51,367 bases of DNA. Origin: Caulobacter sp. Its GTDB lineage: Bacteria; Pseudomonadota; Alphaproteobacteria; Caulobacterales; Caulobacteraceae. Under the pieces are notes generated by a model, which searched no databases, was not told the DNA's origin, and worked only from the letters and a program-made list of their open reading frames with translations. The DNA lies in the NCBI GenBank assembly GCA_030678995.1, contig JAUXTQ010000007.1, forward strand, positions 1-51,367, read 5' to 3'. This document shows, piece by piece, positions 43,429 through 51,367 of the stretch (position 1 is its first letter; every line of letters begins with the position of its first letter). Both the position numbers and the translations under genes were made by a program.

Positions 43429-43512
43429 GACGCTCGCTCCCGGTGACTCTGACGGTCTTTAGGGGGAGGATCAGGCCATGCCGCCGGGGAAGCGCAAACA
43501 AAATCGAAAGCA

Positions 43513-43587
43513 GGGGACATGTACCGCCTGCGGTACGTGTCCCCGAAAGCTGGAAATAGGGGACACGTACCTTCGGTACATGTCCCC
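43513..43587. repeat. GGGGACA/TGTCCCC element, inverted pair
   Basis: Two hairpins: 43513-43544 (GGGGACATGTACCG...CGGTACGTGTCCCC) and 43559-43587 (GGGGACACGTACC-TTC-GGTACATGTCCCC). They are near reverse complements of each other, separated by 14 bases. It lies between the MFS and SDR genes and is the closest relative of the single unit at 4388. Confidence 0.9.
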
Positions 43588-43594
43588 GGATCGA

Positions 43595-44500
43595 TCAGCC
43601 GCCGGCCATCTTGCGGAAGAACTTCTGGCCCTGTTCGCCGCCGGCGAAATAGGCCTTGGCCTGGCTGTCGTCGGTGATCTTGGCCCAGTTGTCGCGGACC
43701 TCTTCCACCGACAGGCCGCCTTCGCCCAGGTACACGCCCTCGGTCTCGACGATCTTCGACAGGGCGAAGGCCCCGGCGCCGGCGGTCAGGATGGCGCCCG
43801 TGGGTGCTTCGTCCGAGGCCAGGAAGACCACGCCCGGGGTCACGTACTCGGGCTTCAGCTTTTCCAGCACTTCCGGCGGCATCAGGCCCTCGGTCATCCG
43901 GGTGGCGGCCACCGGGCTGATGGCGTTGATGTGGATGTTGTTCTTCTGGCCCTCGAGCTTGATGGTGTTCATGAAGCCGATGATGCCCAGCTTGGCCGCG
44001 CCGTAGTTGGACTGGCCGAAGTTACCGTAGAGGCCCGACGAGGAGGTGGTCACGACGATCCGGCCGTAGTTCTGGGCCTTCATGATCTCCCAGACCGCCT
44101 TGGTCGGCTTCATGGTGCCCATCAGGTGGACGTTCAGCACCAGCTCGAAGTCGGCGATCTCCATCTTGGAGAACGACTTGTCCCGCAGGATGCCGGCGTT
44201 GGCGATCAGGATGTCGATGCGGCCCCAGGCGTCCATCGCGTCCTTGACCATCTTGGCCACACCGGCGTCGTCGGTGACCGAGCTGCCGTTGGCGATGGCC
44301 TCGCCGCCCAGGGCCTTGATCTCGGCGACGACGGCCTCGGCCGCGGCGGAGTTACCGCCCGAGCCGTCCATCGAGCCGCCCAGGTCGTTGACCAGGACCT
44401 TGGCCCCGCGCCGCGCCAGCTCCAGCGCGTGCTGACGGCCGAGGCCCCCGCCGGCCCCCGTGACGATCGCAACCTTCCCGTCAAAGCGAATGTCGGCCAT
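43595..44500 (-). CDS. SDR family oxidoreductase (3-hydroxyacyl-CoA dehydrogenase-like)
   Basis: A 301-residue classical short-chain dehydrogenase. NAD-binding VAIVTGAGGGLGRQHALELARRGAKVLVNDLGG, NAG in ILIANAGILRDKSF, catalytic Ser in VVTTSSSGLYGNFGQSNYGAAKLG with YxxxK, and PVAATRMTEGLMP. The sequence around VLVNDLGGSMDGSG and the C-terminal 60 residues match the dehydrogenase domain of peroxisomal multifunctional enzyme type 2, which oxidises (3R)-hydroxyacyl-CoA. Probably fatty-acid or steroid-like degradation. Confidence 0.93.
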   Translation of the reverse strand: MADIRFDGKVAIVTGAGGGLGRQHALELARRGAKVLVNDLGGSMDGSGGNSAAAEAVVAEIKALGGEAIANGSSVTDDAGVAKMVKDAMDAWGRIDILIANAGILRDKSFSKMEIADFELVLNVHLMGTMKPTKAVWEIMKAQNYGRIVVTTSSSGLYGNFGQSNYGAAKLGIIGFMNTIKLEGQKNNIHINAISPVAATRMTEGLMPPEVLEKLKPEYVTPGVVFLASDEAPTGAILTAGAGAFALSKIVETEGVYLGEGGLSVEEVRDNWAKITDDSQAKAYFAGGEQGQKFFRKMAGG

Positions 44501-44581
44501 GTGCGTGTTCCTCTGCGCTGAACGCCTGTTTGGATTTCGGCGGCGTTTTGCGGCGCAGCAGGGGAGGCGTCAAGCGCGGCG

Positions 44582-44857
44582 TTAGCGTGCGCTGCGTCCG
44601 AACACGTCCATCAGCTCGGCCACCTTGCGGCGTTGCTCGTCGGCGTCGCCGCTGGCGATGGCGCTTTCGACGCAGTGGGCGACGTGGTCGCGCAGGATCT
44701 CTTCCTCGACCTTGCGCAGGGCGGCCTGGACGGCGGCGATCTGGGTGACCACGTCGATGCAGTAGCGGTCGTCGGCGATCATCTTTGACAGGCCGCGCAC
44801 CTGACCTTCGATGCGATTCAGGCGTTTGAGGACGGAGGTCTTCGTCTGGTCATGCAT
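44582..44857 (-). CDS. csoR: CsoR-family copper-sensing repressor
   Basis: A 91-residue all-helical DUF156 protein. The Cu(I) ligands line up as Cys33 (RYCIDV), His58 and Cys62 (DHVAHC), matching CsoR Cys-His-Cys; RcnR and FrmR types differ at these sites. SVLKRLNRIEGQVRGLSKMI is the family N-terminal helix. The start is ATG 44857 or ATG 44863; the former has AGGGGG at a better distance. It is divergent from copA, with two operators between, and should release DNA when copper binds. Confidence 0.92.
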   Translation of the reverse strand: MHDQTKTSVLKRLNRIEGQVRGLSKMIADDRYCIDVVTQIAAVQAALRKVEEEILRDHVAHCVESAIASGDADEQRRKVAELMDVFGRSAR

Positions 44858-44862
44858 ACTCA

Positions 44863-44907
44863 TACCCCCTGGGGGTAGTTGATAGATACCGGTGGGGGGT
44901 ATATATC
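44863..44907 (+). promoter_or_regulatory. two CsoR operator candidates and copA promoter
   Basis: Operator 1: TACCCCC-T-GGGGGTA (44863-44877), just upstream of the csoR start. Operator 2: ATACC...GGTAT with a G-rich centre (44886-44902). A copA promoter reads TTGATA (44879-44884), a 17-base spacer and TATATC (44902-44907); operator 2 fills the spacer. G/C-tract palindromes of this kind are known CsoR sites. Confidence 0.75.
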
Positions 44908-44948
44908 TGGCGTCGACCGATTGCGAAAGACCCCGCGAGGAAACCGGC

Positions 44949-47279
44949 ATGGCCACGCACGACCACACCCATCGTCATGATCACGATCACGATCACGCCC
45001 CGGGGGTGAAGGACCCCGTCTGCGACATGACGGTCGATCCGGCGACAGCGCGGCATCACGCCCTGCATCAGGGCCAGGACTACTGGTTCTGCTCGGCCGG
45101 CTGCGAGACGAAGTTCGTCGCTGATCCGGACCGCTATCTGAACCCCGCGCCGGTGGCGGCAGCGCCGGCGGGGACGATCTACACCTGCCCGATGCATCCG
45201 CAGATCCGACAGGAAGGGCCGGGGTCCTGCCCGATCTGCGGCATGGCGCTGGAGCCGGAGACGATCAGACTCGACGACGGGCCCAACCCCGAACTGGCCG
45301 ACATGTCCCGGCGGATGTGGATCGCCCTGGCCCTGACCGTTCCGGTGGTCGCCCTGGACATGGGTCCGCATCTGGTTGGCCTGCACCTCCCCTGGGGCGC
45401 CGCGACGACCGCCTGGATTGAGCTTGTGCTGGCGAGCCCCGTGGTGCTGTGGGCCGGCTGGCCATTCTTCGAGCGCGGCTGGGCCTCGCTGGTCAGCCGA
45501 AACCTCAACATGTTTACCCTGATTGCCCTGGGGACCGGGACTGCCTGGATCTATTCGCTCGTGGCGACCCTGGCCCCGAACCTTCTGCCGGCGACCTTCA
45601 GCGGCCCGGACGGAGCCCCGCCGATCTATTTCGAGGCGGCGGCGGTGATCATCGTGCTGGTGCTGCTCGGCCAGGTGCTGGAGCTGCGGGCGCGGGAACA
45701 GACCGGCGGGGCCATCCGCGCCTTGCTGGACCTCGCCCCCCGCACCGCGCGGCGGCTGGCCGACGACGGAAGCGAAGCCGAGGTCGGGGTCGACCAGATC
45801 CACCTCGGTGACCGCCTGCGCGTCCGGCCGGGCGAGAAAATCCCCGTCGATGGCGAGGTGCTCGAAGGGCGCAGCCATGTGGACGAATCCATGGTCACCG
45901 GCGAGTCCATGCCGGTGCTCAAGGAAGCCGGCGCCGGCGTGGTTGGCGGGGCGATCAACCAGACCGGGGCCTTCGTCATGCGCGCCGACCGGGTCGGCCG
46001 CGACACCCTGCTGGCCCGTATCGTCGCCATGGTCGCCCAGGCTCAGCGCAGCCGGGCGCCGATCCAGCGGCTGGCCGACCAGGTGTCCGGATGGTTCGTG
46101 CCGCTGGTGGTGGCCGCGGCGCTGCTCGCCTTCGCCGCCTGGGCGTTCGTCGGGCCCGAGCCGCGGCTGGCGGGCGCCCTGGTGGCCGCGGTCAGCGTGC
46201 TGATCATCGCCTGTCCCTGCGCCCTGGGCCTGGCGACGCCGATGTCGATCATGGTCGGGGTCGGCCGCGGGGCCCACGCCGGCGTGCTGATCAAGAACGC
46301 CGAGGCGCTCGAACGGATGGAGAAGGTCGAGGTGCTGATCGTCGACAAGACCGGCACCCTGACCGAGGGTCGCCCGGCGCTGACCGCCGCGCGCGTGCAG
46401 GGCATGGACGAGGACGAGATGCTGCGCCTGGCGGCCGGCCTGGAGCTGTCGAGCGAACATCCGCTGGCCCATGCCGTCGTGGAGGCCGCCCGGGCGAGGA
46501 AGCTCACCCCGTCGCCCGCGACGGACTTCGACTCGCCGCTGGGAAAGGGCGTCACCGGGACCGTGGAGGGCCGGCGCGTGGCCGTCGGCGCGGCGCGCTA
46601 CATGGACGAGCTGGGGCTGTCGGCGGCGGCGTTCGATGACGAGGCGCAAACCCTGCGCGGCTCGGGCGCGACGGTGGTCTTCGTGGCCGTGGACGGCGCG
46701 GTGGTCGGCCTGCTGGCGATCGCCGACCCGATCAAGGCGACCACCCGCGAGGCCATCGCCGCGCTGAAGGCCGAGGGCGTCCGCCTGGTGATGATGACGG
46801 GCGACAACCGGGTGACCGCCGAGGCGGTGGCCCGCGAACTGGGCATCGACGAGGTCGAGGCCGACGTCCTGCCCGAGCGCAAGGCGGCGGTGGTCGAGCG
46901 TCTGCGGGCCGAAGGCCGGGTCGTGGCCATGGCCGGCGACGGAGTCAACGACGCCCCCGCCCTGGCCGCCGCCGATGTCGGCATCGCCATGGGCGCGGGC
47001 ACGGACGTGGCCATCGAAAGCGCCGGGATCACCCTGCTGGGCGGCGAGTTGACGGGCATCGTGCGGGCCAGGCGGCTGTCCCGGGCGGTGATGCGCAACA
47101 TCCGCCAGAACCTGGTGTTCGCCTTCGTCTACAACGCCCTGGGCGTGCCGGTGGCGGCGGGCGTGCTGTATCCGGCGTTCGGGCTGCTGCTGTCGCCGCA
47201 GCTGGCGGCGGCGGCCATGGCGCTCAGCTCGGTCAGCGTCATCGCCAACAGCCTCAGGCTGCGGGTGGTGAAGCTCTAG
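44949..47279 (+). CDS. copA: copper-translocating P1B-type ATPase
   Basis: A 776-residue Cu(I) efflux pump in the inner membrane. N terminus: a His-rich tail ([22 protein letters not shown], 1-16), a YHS domain (about 21-64, DPVCDMTV...WFCSAGC), and a heavy-metal-binding CPMHP...CPICGM unit (78-103), in place of the usual HMA domains. The ATPase core has CPC at 422-424, DKTGTLT with phosphorylated Asp466, [18 protein letters not shown] and [20 protein letters not shown]. Start ATG 44949. Divergent from csoR; controlled by it most likely. Confidence 0.95.
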   Translation: MATHDHTHRHDHDHDHAPGVKDPVCDMTVDPATARHHALHQGQDYWFCSAGCETKFVADPDRYLNPAPVAAAPAGTIYTCPMHPQIRQEGPGSCPICGMALEPETIRLDDGPNPELADMSRRMWIALALTVPVVALDMGPHLVGLHLPWGAATTAWIELVLASPVVLWAGWPFFERGWASLVSRNLNMFTLIALGTGTAWIYSLVATLAPNLLPATFSGPDGAPPIYFEAAAVIIVLVLLGQVLELRAREQTGGAIRALLDLAPRTARRLADDGSEAEVGVDQIHLGDRLRVRPGEKIPVDGEVLEGRSHVDESMVTGESMPVLKEAGAGVVGGAINQTGAFVMRADRVGRDTLLARIVAMVAQAQRSRAPIQRLADQVSGWFVPLVVAAALLAFAAWAFVGPEPRLAGALVAAVSVLIIACPCALGLATPMSIMVGVGRGAHAGVLIKNAEALERMEKVEVLIVDKTGTLTEGRPALTAARVQGMDEDEMLRLAAGLELSSEHPLAHAVVEAARARKLTPSPATDFDSPLGKGVTGTVEGRRVAVGAARYMDELGLSAAAFDDEAQTLRGSGATVVFVAVDGAVVGLLAIADPIKATTREAIAALKAEGVRLVMMTGDNRVTAEAVARELGIDEVEADVLPERKAAVVERLRAEGRVVAMAGDGVNDAPALAAADVGIAMGAGTDVAIESAGITLLGGELTGIVRARRLSRAVMRNIRQNLVFAFVYNALGVPVAAGVLYPAFGLLLSPQLAAAAMALSSVSVIANSLRLRVVKL

Positions 47280-47292
47280 CGGCCGGGTCCGG

Positions 47293-48312
47293 CTATTTCG
47301 TCCTGGCGTCCGGCGTCTTCATCGCCCGGTCGGCCGGGACGCCGCGGGTGACGACCCGCTGGGCGCCGGCGACCTTGCCGGGCTTCATGAATTTGACCAG
47401 CACCCGCTGGCCGATCAGCAGCGGAGCGCCGTCGGCGGTGACCACCACCTCGACCACCCGCTCGTCCGACCGCTGCGAGGGGTCGTCCGAGGCCAGCTTG
47501 CGGGCTCCGAACACCGCGGCGCGGCGCAGCACCGTCCCGACATAGACCTTGGACGGATCGCCTTCCGGCTGGATTTCGACCTGCTGGCCGACCCGGACGT
47601 TGGGCAGGTCGCTCTCGACGATTTCGGCCCGGGCGATGCGCGGCGCGTCCGGCTCGAGGTCGAACATGGTCGAGACGTTGAGGGTCGAGGCGCCGGCGCC
47701 GGGGTTGGCGTAGCGGCGGGCGATGCGGCCGTCCATCGGCGCGCGAATGATGGTCAGTTCGAGGTTGTAGTCGGCTTCGCGCAGGGCGGCGCGCGAGGTT
47801 GCGACGGCGGCGCGCTGGGCGACGATCTGGGCCTCCCAGTCGCGAATCTCGTCGCCCTGGCGGTCGATGCGCTGGCCGGCGACGAAGTTGCTGGCCGACA
47901 GCGCCTGCAGCCGGCCCAGCTCGCGGCGGGCGGCGGTGAGCTTGACCTGCAGGACGCCGATCTGGGCTTCGGCCTGGCCGACCTGGGCGCGGGCGCGCTC
48001 GACGGACAGCCGGGCCTCGTCGTCCTCCTGGCGCGCCAGCACCTGGCCGGCGACGACGCGGTCGCCCTCCTGCACATAGACCGCCTTGACCACGCCGCCG
48101 CGGCGGGCGGCCACCTGGATGATGCCGCCCTCGACATCGACCTTGGCGTTGGCGATGGCCGCGTAGGGGCTCTCGACCCTGGTCTGGGCGGCCTTGGCGG
48201 CCTCCGCCTCCCTGGTCGCCTTGGCGCGGGACGACATCGTCCAGCCGATGCCGACCAGGATCAGCAGCACCAGACCGATCCACAGCCATTTGTTTTTCAG
48301 GAAAGCGGGCAT
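47293..48312 (-). CDS. HlyD-family periplasmic adaptor (membrane fusion protein)
   Basis: A 339-residue adaptor with one N-terminal membrane anchor (LWIGLVLLILVGIGWTM), a lipoyl half (GGVVKAVYVQEGDRVVAGQVLARQ), a long coiled coil (about 100-200, ARAQVGQAEAQIGVLQVKLTAARREL), the second lipoyl half (IIRAPMDGRIARRYANPG) and a beta barrel. It would link the inner-membrane ABC permease to an outer-membrane channel. Start ATG 48312, 22 bases after the ATPase gene. The stop is 13 bases from the convergent copA stop. Confidence 0.93.
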   Translation of the reverse strand: MPAFLKNKWLWIGLVLLILVGIGWTMSSRAKATREAEAAKAAQTRVESPYAAIANAKVDVEGGIIQVAARRGGVVKAVYVQEGDRVVAGQVLARQEDDEARLSVERARAQVGQAEAQIGVLQVKLTAARRELGRLQALSASNFVAGQRIDRQGDEIRDWEAQIVAQRAAVATSRAALREADYNLELTIIRAPMDGRIARRYANPGAGASTLNVSTMFDLEPDAPRIARAEIVESDLPNVRVGQQVEIQPEGDPSKVYVGTVLRRAAVFGARKLASDDPSQRSDERVVEVVVTADGAPLLIGQRVLVKFMKPGKVAGAQRVVTRGVPADRAMKTPDARTK

Positions 48313-48334
48313 CGGGTCAGTCCTTCGGGATCGG

Positions 48335-49090
48335 TCAGTGCTGCGCCAGGGAGGCGTTGGGGTCGGGGGTGCGGCGCTGGTCATCGATGATTGTGCCGTC
48401 TTCGAGCTTGATCACCCGATCGGCCCAGGCCTCCAGGCGCGGGTCGTGGGTCACGCAGATGACGGCGGCGCCGTGTTCGGTGGCGGCGCGCCGCAGCAGC
48501 TTGATCACCACCTGGCCGTTCTCGCCGTCGAGGGCCGAGGTCGGCTCGTCGGCGAACAGGATCTTGGGGTCCTTGGCCAGGGCGCGGGCGATCGCCACCC
48601 GCTGCTTTTCGCCGCCGGACAGCTCGGACGGGCGCTGGTGCAGGCGCGGGCCGAGCCCGACCTCCTCCAGGGCCTCGATGGCGCGCTTCCTGGCCCGTCC
48701 CGTGGAAAGGCCCTGGTACTTCAGCACCGTGGTGACCTGCTGCAGCGCTGTCAGAGCGGGGAACAGGTTGAAGCCCTGGAAGATGAAGCCGCAGTGGTCG
48801 AGCCGGAACCGGTCGATCTTGCCGGGGGGCAGCTTCCACAGGTCATCGACATCGAGCACATCGACCCGACCCTCTTCCGGCCGCAGCAGACCCGACAGGG
48901 CGGCGATCAGGGTCGACTTGCCCGAGCCGGACGGCCCCATGACCATGGTCAGGTCGCCATGGCGGGCGTCGAAGTCGACGTGCTTGAGCACCTCGATGAA
49001 GGTCTTGGCAGACTTGAAGCGCTTGACCAGCTGTTTGGCCTCGACGGCGAAGTCGCCGTGCTTGCCGTGGACCTTGGTGTGGGTGTTCAT
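48335..49090 (-). CDS. ABC exporter ATP-binding subunit (MacB/LolD/DevA type)
   Basis: A 251-residue ATPase. Walker A GPSGSGKST (52-60), signature LSGGE (157-161), Walker B ILFADEPTSALD (177-188), switch His in VICVTHDPR. The N terminus has an extra 20 residues before the first strand. Its start overlaps the permease stop (ATGA at 49087-49090). With the permease and HlyD adaptor it forms a three-gene exporter operon like DevBCA. Confidence 0.95.
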   Translation of the reverse strand: MNTHTKVHGKHGDFAVEAKQLVKRFKSAKTFIEVLKHVDFDARHGDLTMVMGPSGSGKSTLIAALSGLLRPEEGRVDVLDVDDLWKLPPGKIDRFRLDHCGFIFQGFNLFPALTALQQVTTVLKYQGLSTGRARKRAIEALEEVGLGPRLHQRPSELSGGEKQRVAIARALAKDPKILFADEPTSALDGENGQVVIKLLRRAATEHGAAVICVTHDPRLEAWADRVIKLEDGTIIDDQRRTPDPNASLAQH

Positions 49091-50259
49091 CGCAGCAGGT
49101 CCGCCGGCTGGCTGTTCTTGAGCACGCCGAGCGACAGCATCCCCGATCCGATGGCGATCATGATCAGGCCGACGCCGACGATGATCAGGAGGGGAATGGG
49201 CAGGCCGATGACCACGGCGTTGGCCGCGGCGAACAGCTTGACCAGCCAGGTCAGGCCGATGGCGGCGGCGACGCCGACACAGCCGACCCAGAAGCTCAGC
49301 TCGACCACCACTCGCCGCAGCGACGGCATCCCGACGCCCAGGGCGCGCAGGGCGGCGAATTCCTTGATGTTGGCCATGATCGCCCCGCGCAGGGTCTGCC
49401 AGGTAATGGCCACGCCGATGATGATCCCCAGCACCACGCAGCCGCCGATGATGATCACCAGGATGCCCTCCTCGAACATCGCCCCGGCGTTGGCGTCGGC
49501 CAGTTCCTGCCGGGTCCAGGCTTTCCACTGGCCATTGCCCAGCTTGTTCAGCTCATCGGCCACCTGCTGTGTGCGGGCCGGGTCTCGCACCTTGACCATC
49601 AGGGGGCCGACCCGCGCCCCGGTGTCGGCCTGCCCCAGCAGGCGCAGCGTGTCGCGCGACATGACGATAACCGGCTGCATCATGTTGGGGTATCCGCGTA
49701 GCACGCCGACCACGGTCACGGTCTGGCCATTGTAGATTGCCTTGTCCCCGAGCTTGACGCCGAGCACGGGAAGCACGGTCTCGTCGATCGCGATGGTGTA
49801 GGGTTGGCGCAGCGCATCGACGAGCTCCGGCGAATAGTCGACGGGGATCGTCACCGACCCGGGGGTGGTGTCGACAATGCTCGTCATGACGAACTTCTGT
49901 TTCGGCCCCTTCATCTTGGCGCGTTCGGCCTGGCTCAGGGTCGGATCGAAGGTCTCCAGCGACTGGAAGGTCCCGGCGGCGTTGTCGAACGGCTGCACCT
50001 CGACCACGTCCGGATGGTTGTAGACCAGCGGGATGAAGCGGCGAGGGACCCCCGAGGGACCGCTCATCATGTTGGTGACGCCCGGCCGCATGACCATGAT
50101 GTCGGCGCTTGAGCGTTCGGTCTGGGCGGTGAAGCTCTGGCCGATGCCGATGAACACGCCGGTCATGGCCAGCACAAGCAGGCCCGACAGCGCCAGCGCC
50201 ATCACGGCCGCCATGTACCGGCGCCATTCGTAGATCAGCGTGGCCAGGGCCAACGACAT
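49087..50259 (-). CDS. ABC exporter permease, FtsX-like (DevC type)
   Basis: A 390-residue permease with one N-terminal span (MAAVMALALSGLLVLAMTGVFIGIG), a large periplasmic domain (about 45-255, including GVPRRFIPLVYNHPDVVEVQP), then three C-terminal spans in the FtsX domain (LVIIIGGCVVLGIIIGVAIT; SFWVGCVGVAAAIGLTWLVKLFA; LLIIVGVGLIMIAIGSGMLSLG). The conserved loop NIKEFAALRALGVGMPSLRRVV contacts the ATPase. Start ATG 50259 (MSLALATLIYEWRR). Substrate unknown. Confidence 0.93.
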   Translation of the reverse strand: MSLALATLIYEWRRYMAAVMALALSGLLVLAMTGVFIGIGQSFTAQTERSSADIMVMRPGVTNMMSGPSGVPRRFIPLVYNHPDVVEVQPFDNAAGTFQSLETFDPTLSQAERAKMKGPKQKFVMTSIVDTTPGSVTIPVDYSPELVDALRQPYTIAIDETVLPVLGVKLGDKAIYNGQTVTVVGVLRGYPNMMQPVIVMSRDTLRLLGQADTGARVGPLMVKVRDPARTQQVADELNKLGNGQWKAWTRQELADANAGAMFEEGILVIIIGGCVVLGIIIGVAITWQTLRGAIMANIKEFAALRALGVGMPSLRRVVVELSFWVGCVGVAAAIGLTWLVKLFAAANAVVIGLPIPLLIIVGVGLIMIAIGSGMLSLGVLKNSQPADLLR

Positions 50260-50433
50260 ACTCAACCACTCCCCGAACGCCCTGACAGGACGCGCTGCGG
50301 TTCTGTAACGGAGTTCGTCCACGGCCAAGTTAAATCGGGGTAAGGGCTGCCCTCCAGGGCTGGCCACAGCGAAATTCGCGCGTTAATGCCGCAGTCAGAG
50401 CGATATTTTTTTCCCGTTTCCCCAGGCTTTTCA

Positions 50434-51367
50434 ATGAACCGCGTCCTGCTGACCGCCGCCGTGACGGCCGCCGCCCTGTCCCTGTCCGCCGCCGCGGTCG
50501 CCGACGAGGGCATGTGGACGTTCGAGGGCTTTCCCTCGGCCAGGGTGCGCGAGGCCTATGACGTCGATATCAACAAGGCCTGGCTGGACAGAGTCCAGGC
50601 CGCGGCGGTGCGGATTCCCGGCTGCTCGGCCTCTGTGGTGTCGAAGGCCGGCCTGATCCTGACCAACAACCACTGCGTCACCGGCTGCCTGGTGGCCCTG
50701 TCCGGGGACGGCGCCGACCATCTGAAGGACGGGTTCCTGACCGCCACGCGCGAGGAAGAGCGGGCCTGTCCCGGGATGTATGGCGAGATCCTCGTCTCGG
50801 TCACCGACGTCACCGACCGGATCAAGGCGGCGACCGGCGGCAAGACCGGCAAGGACTATGGCGCGGCCCGGGCCGAGGCGATGGCCGCCGCCGAGGGCGA
50901 AGCCTGCAAAGGCGTGGCCGGCTCGCGCTGCCAGACGGTCAGCCTCTACCGGGGCGGCCGGTTCGCGGTCTATCGCTACCGCCGCTACACCGACGTGCGG
51001 ATGGTCTTCGCCCCGGAGTTCGCCGCGGCCTTCTTCGGCGGCGATCCGGATAATTTCAACTTCCCCCGCTACGACATGGATAGCGCCTTCCTGCGCCTCT
51101 ATGACGGCGGCAAGCCTGTGGCCACGCCGGCCTTCCTGCGCTGGAACCCGACGGCGCCCAAGGCGGGCGAGGTCACCTTCGTGGCGGGCAATCCAGGCTC
51201 GACCGAGCGCCTGCTGACCGTGGCCCAGCTGGAAACCGCTCGCGACCTGACCCTGCTGATCACCCAGCTGCAGCGAGCGGAACTGCGCGGCCGGTACATC
51301 GAGTACGGCCGCCGCGGTCCGGACGCCAAGCGTGTCATGGCCGACGCCATCTTCGGCATGGAGAACA
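50434..51367 (+). CDS. S46 family peptidase (DPP7/DPP11-like), 3' part beyond the window
   Basis: 311 residues are visible of a family normally about 700 long. The signal peptide MNRVLLTAAVTAAALSLSAAAVADEG leads into the S46 start MWTFEGFP...VREAYDVDINKAWLDRVQAAAVRI. The trypsin-like core has the catalytic His in LILTNNHCVTGC, the Asp in FGGDPDNFNFPRYDMD, and VTFVAGNPGSTERLLTVAQLE. The Ser loop lies beyond the end. S46 enzymes are periplasmic dipeptidyl peptidases. Divergent from the ABC exporter across 174 bp in which I see no clear promoter. Confidence 0.93.
   Translation, partial: MNRVLLTAAVTAAALSLSAAAVADEGMWTFEGFPSARVREAYDVDINKAWLDRVQAAAVRIPGCSASVVSKAGLILTNNHCVTGCLVALSGDGADHLKDGFLTATREEERACPGMYGEILVSVTDVTDRIKAATGGKTGKDYGAARAEAMAAAEGEACKGVAGSRCQTVSLYRGGRFAVYRYRRYTDVRMVFAPEFAAAFFGGDPDNFNFPRYDMDSAFLRLYDGGKPVATPAFLRWNPTAPKAGEVTFVAGNPGSTERLLTVAQLETARDLTLLITQLQRAELRGRYIEYGRRGPDAKRVMADAIFGMEN

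Noticed and set aside
42124..43446. 440-codon plus-strand frame opposite the MFS gene
   Set aside because: Asp/His/Gln-rich shadow; the minus strand has the twelve hydrophobic segments of a carrier.
44850..46649. 599-codon minus-strand frame opposite copA
   Set aside because: Antisense shadow: it lacks any domain and would overlap the csoR start and the operators.

Overview
The window is 51.4 kb of very GC-rich bacterial chromosome. It looks like an alphaproteobacterium of the Caulobacteraceae (Caulobacter or Phenylobacterium type). The grounds are a two-piece, circularly permuted tmRNA gene with tag ANDNFAEEYAIAA (close to the Caulobacter tag as I remember it), an alpha-type SspB adaptor, an Mrp ATPase without the C-terminal CxxC, a GC-biased third codon position throughout, and intergenic palindromes of the kind common in this family. 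No phage, plasmid or insertion sequence is present. Accessory DNA is limited to two toxin-antitoxin modules, a small regulated catabolic cassette and several families of short palindromic repeats.

Layout. 0-7.6 kb: an acyl-CoA dehydrogenase, an Old Yellow Enzyme and a VOC protein, interleaved with two paralogous minus-strand genes that encode an unusual regulator (PAS-like region, two LuxR-type HTH domains, C-terminal alpha/beta-hydrolase domain). 7.7-12 kb: SMP-30 lactonase, folA, thyA and several tiny exported or membrane proteins. 12-18.6 kb: a Gly/Arg/Asp-rich RcnB-like protein, ilvC, YceI, a nucleoside deoxyribosyltransferase-like protein, TrmN6-like methyltransferase, a long-chain polyprenyl diphosphate synthase and a family 9 glycosyltransferase. 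18.6-21.5 kb: a divergent TetR regulator and a two-gene operon (DAPG-hydrolase-like plus BBE-type flavin oxidase) with a clear operator. 21.5-31.8 kb: GNAT, YccF, AAA ATPase, phytanoyl-CoA dioxygenase-like, fumC, a Phd/PIN toxin-antitoxin pair coupled to a RusA-type resolvase, a serine hydrolase, a legumain-type peptidase, a thioesterase and SspB.

31.9-40.8 kb: split ssrA, aqpZ, an NTF2-like protein, then the ilvB-ilvH operon with an Ile/Val/Leu leader peptide and attenuator upstream and a BrnT/BrnA module inserted between ilvB and ilvH; miaA, serB and hflKC follow. 40.9-51.4 kb: Mrp, a GPH-type MFS carrier, an SDR enzyme, a CsoR/CopA copper module with visible operators, an HlyD/ATPase/FtsX-type ABC exporter, and the 5' part of an S46 peptidase that runs off the window.

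The most unusual content is the regulator pair. Both copies carry Asp at the hydrolase nucleophile position and Leu where the catalytic His should be, which suggests a ligand-binding or covalently trapping sensor domain and not a turnover enzyme. Other points of interest are the brnTA insertion in the attenuated ilv operon, the triple half-site TetR operator, the TA-RusA coupling and the dispersed GGGGACA...TGTCCCC hairpins.
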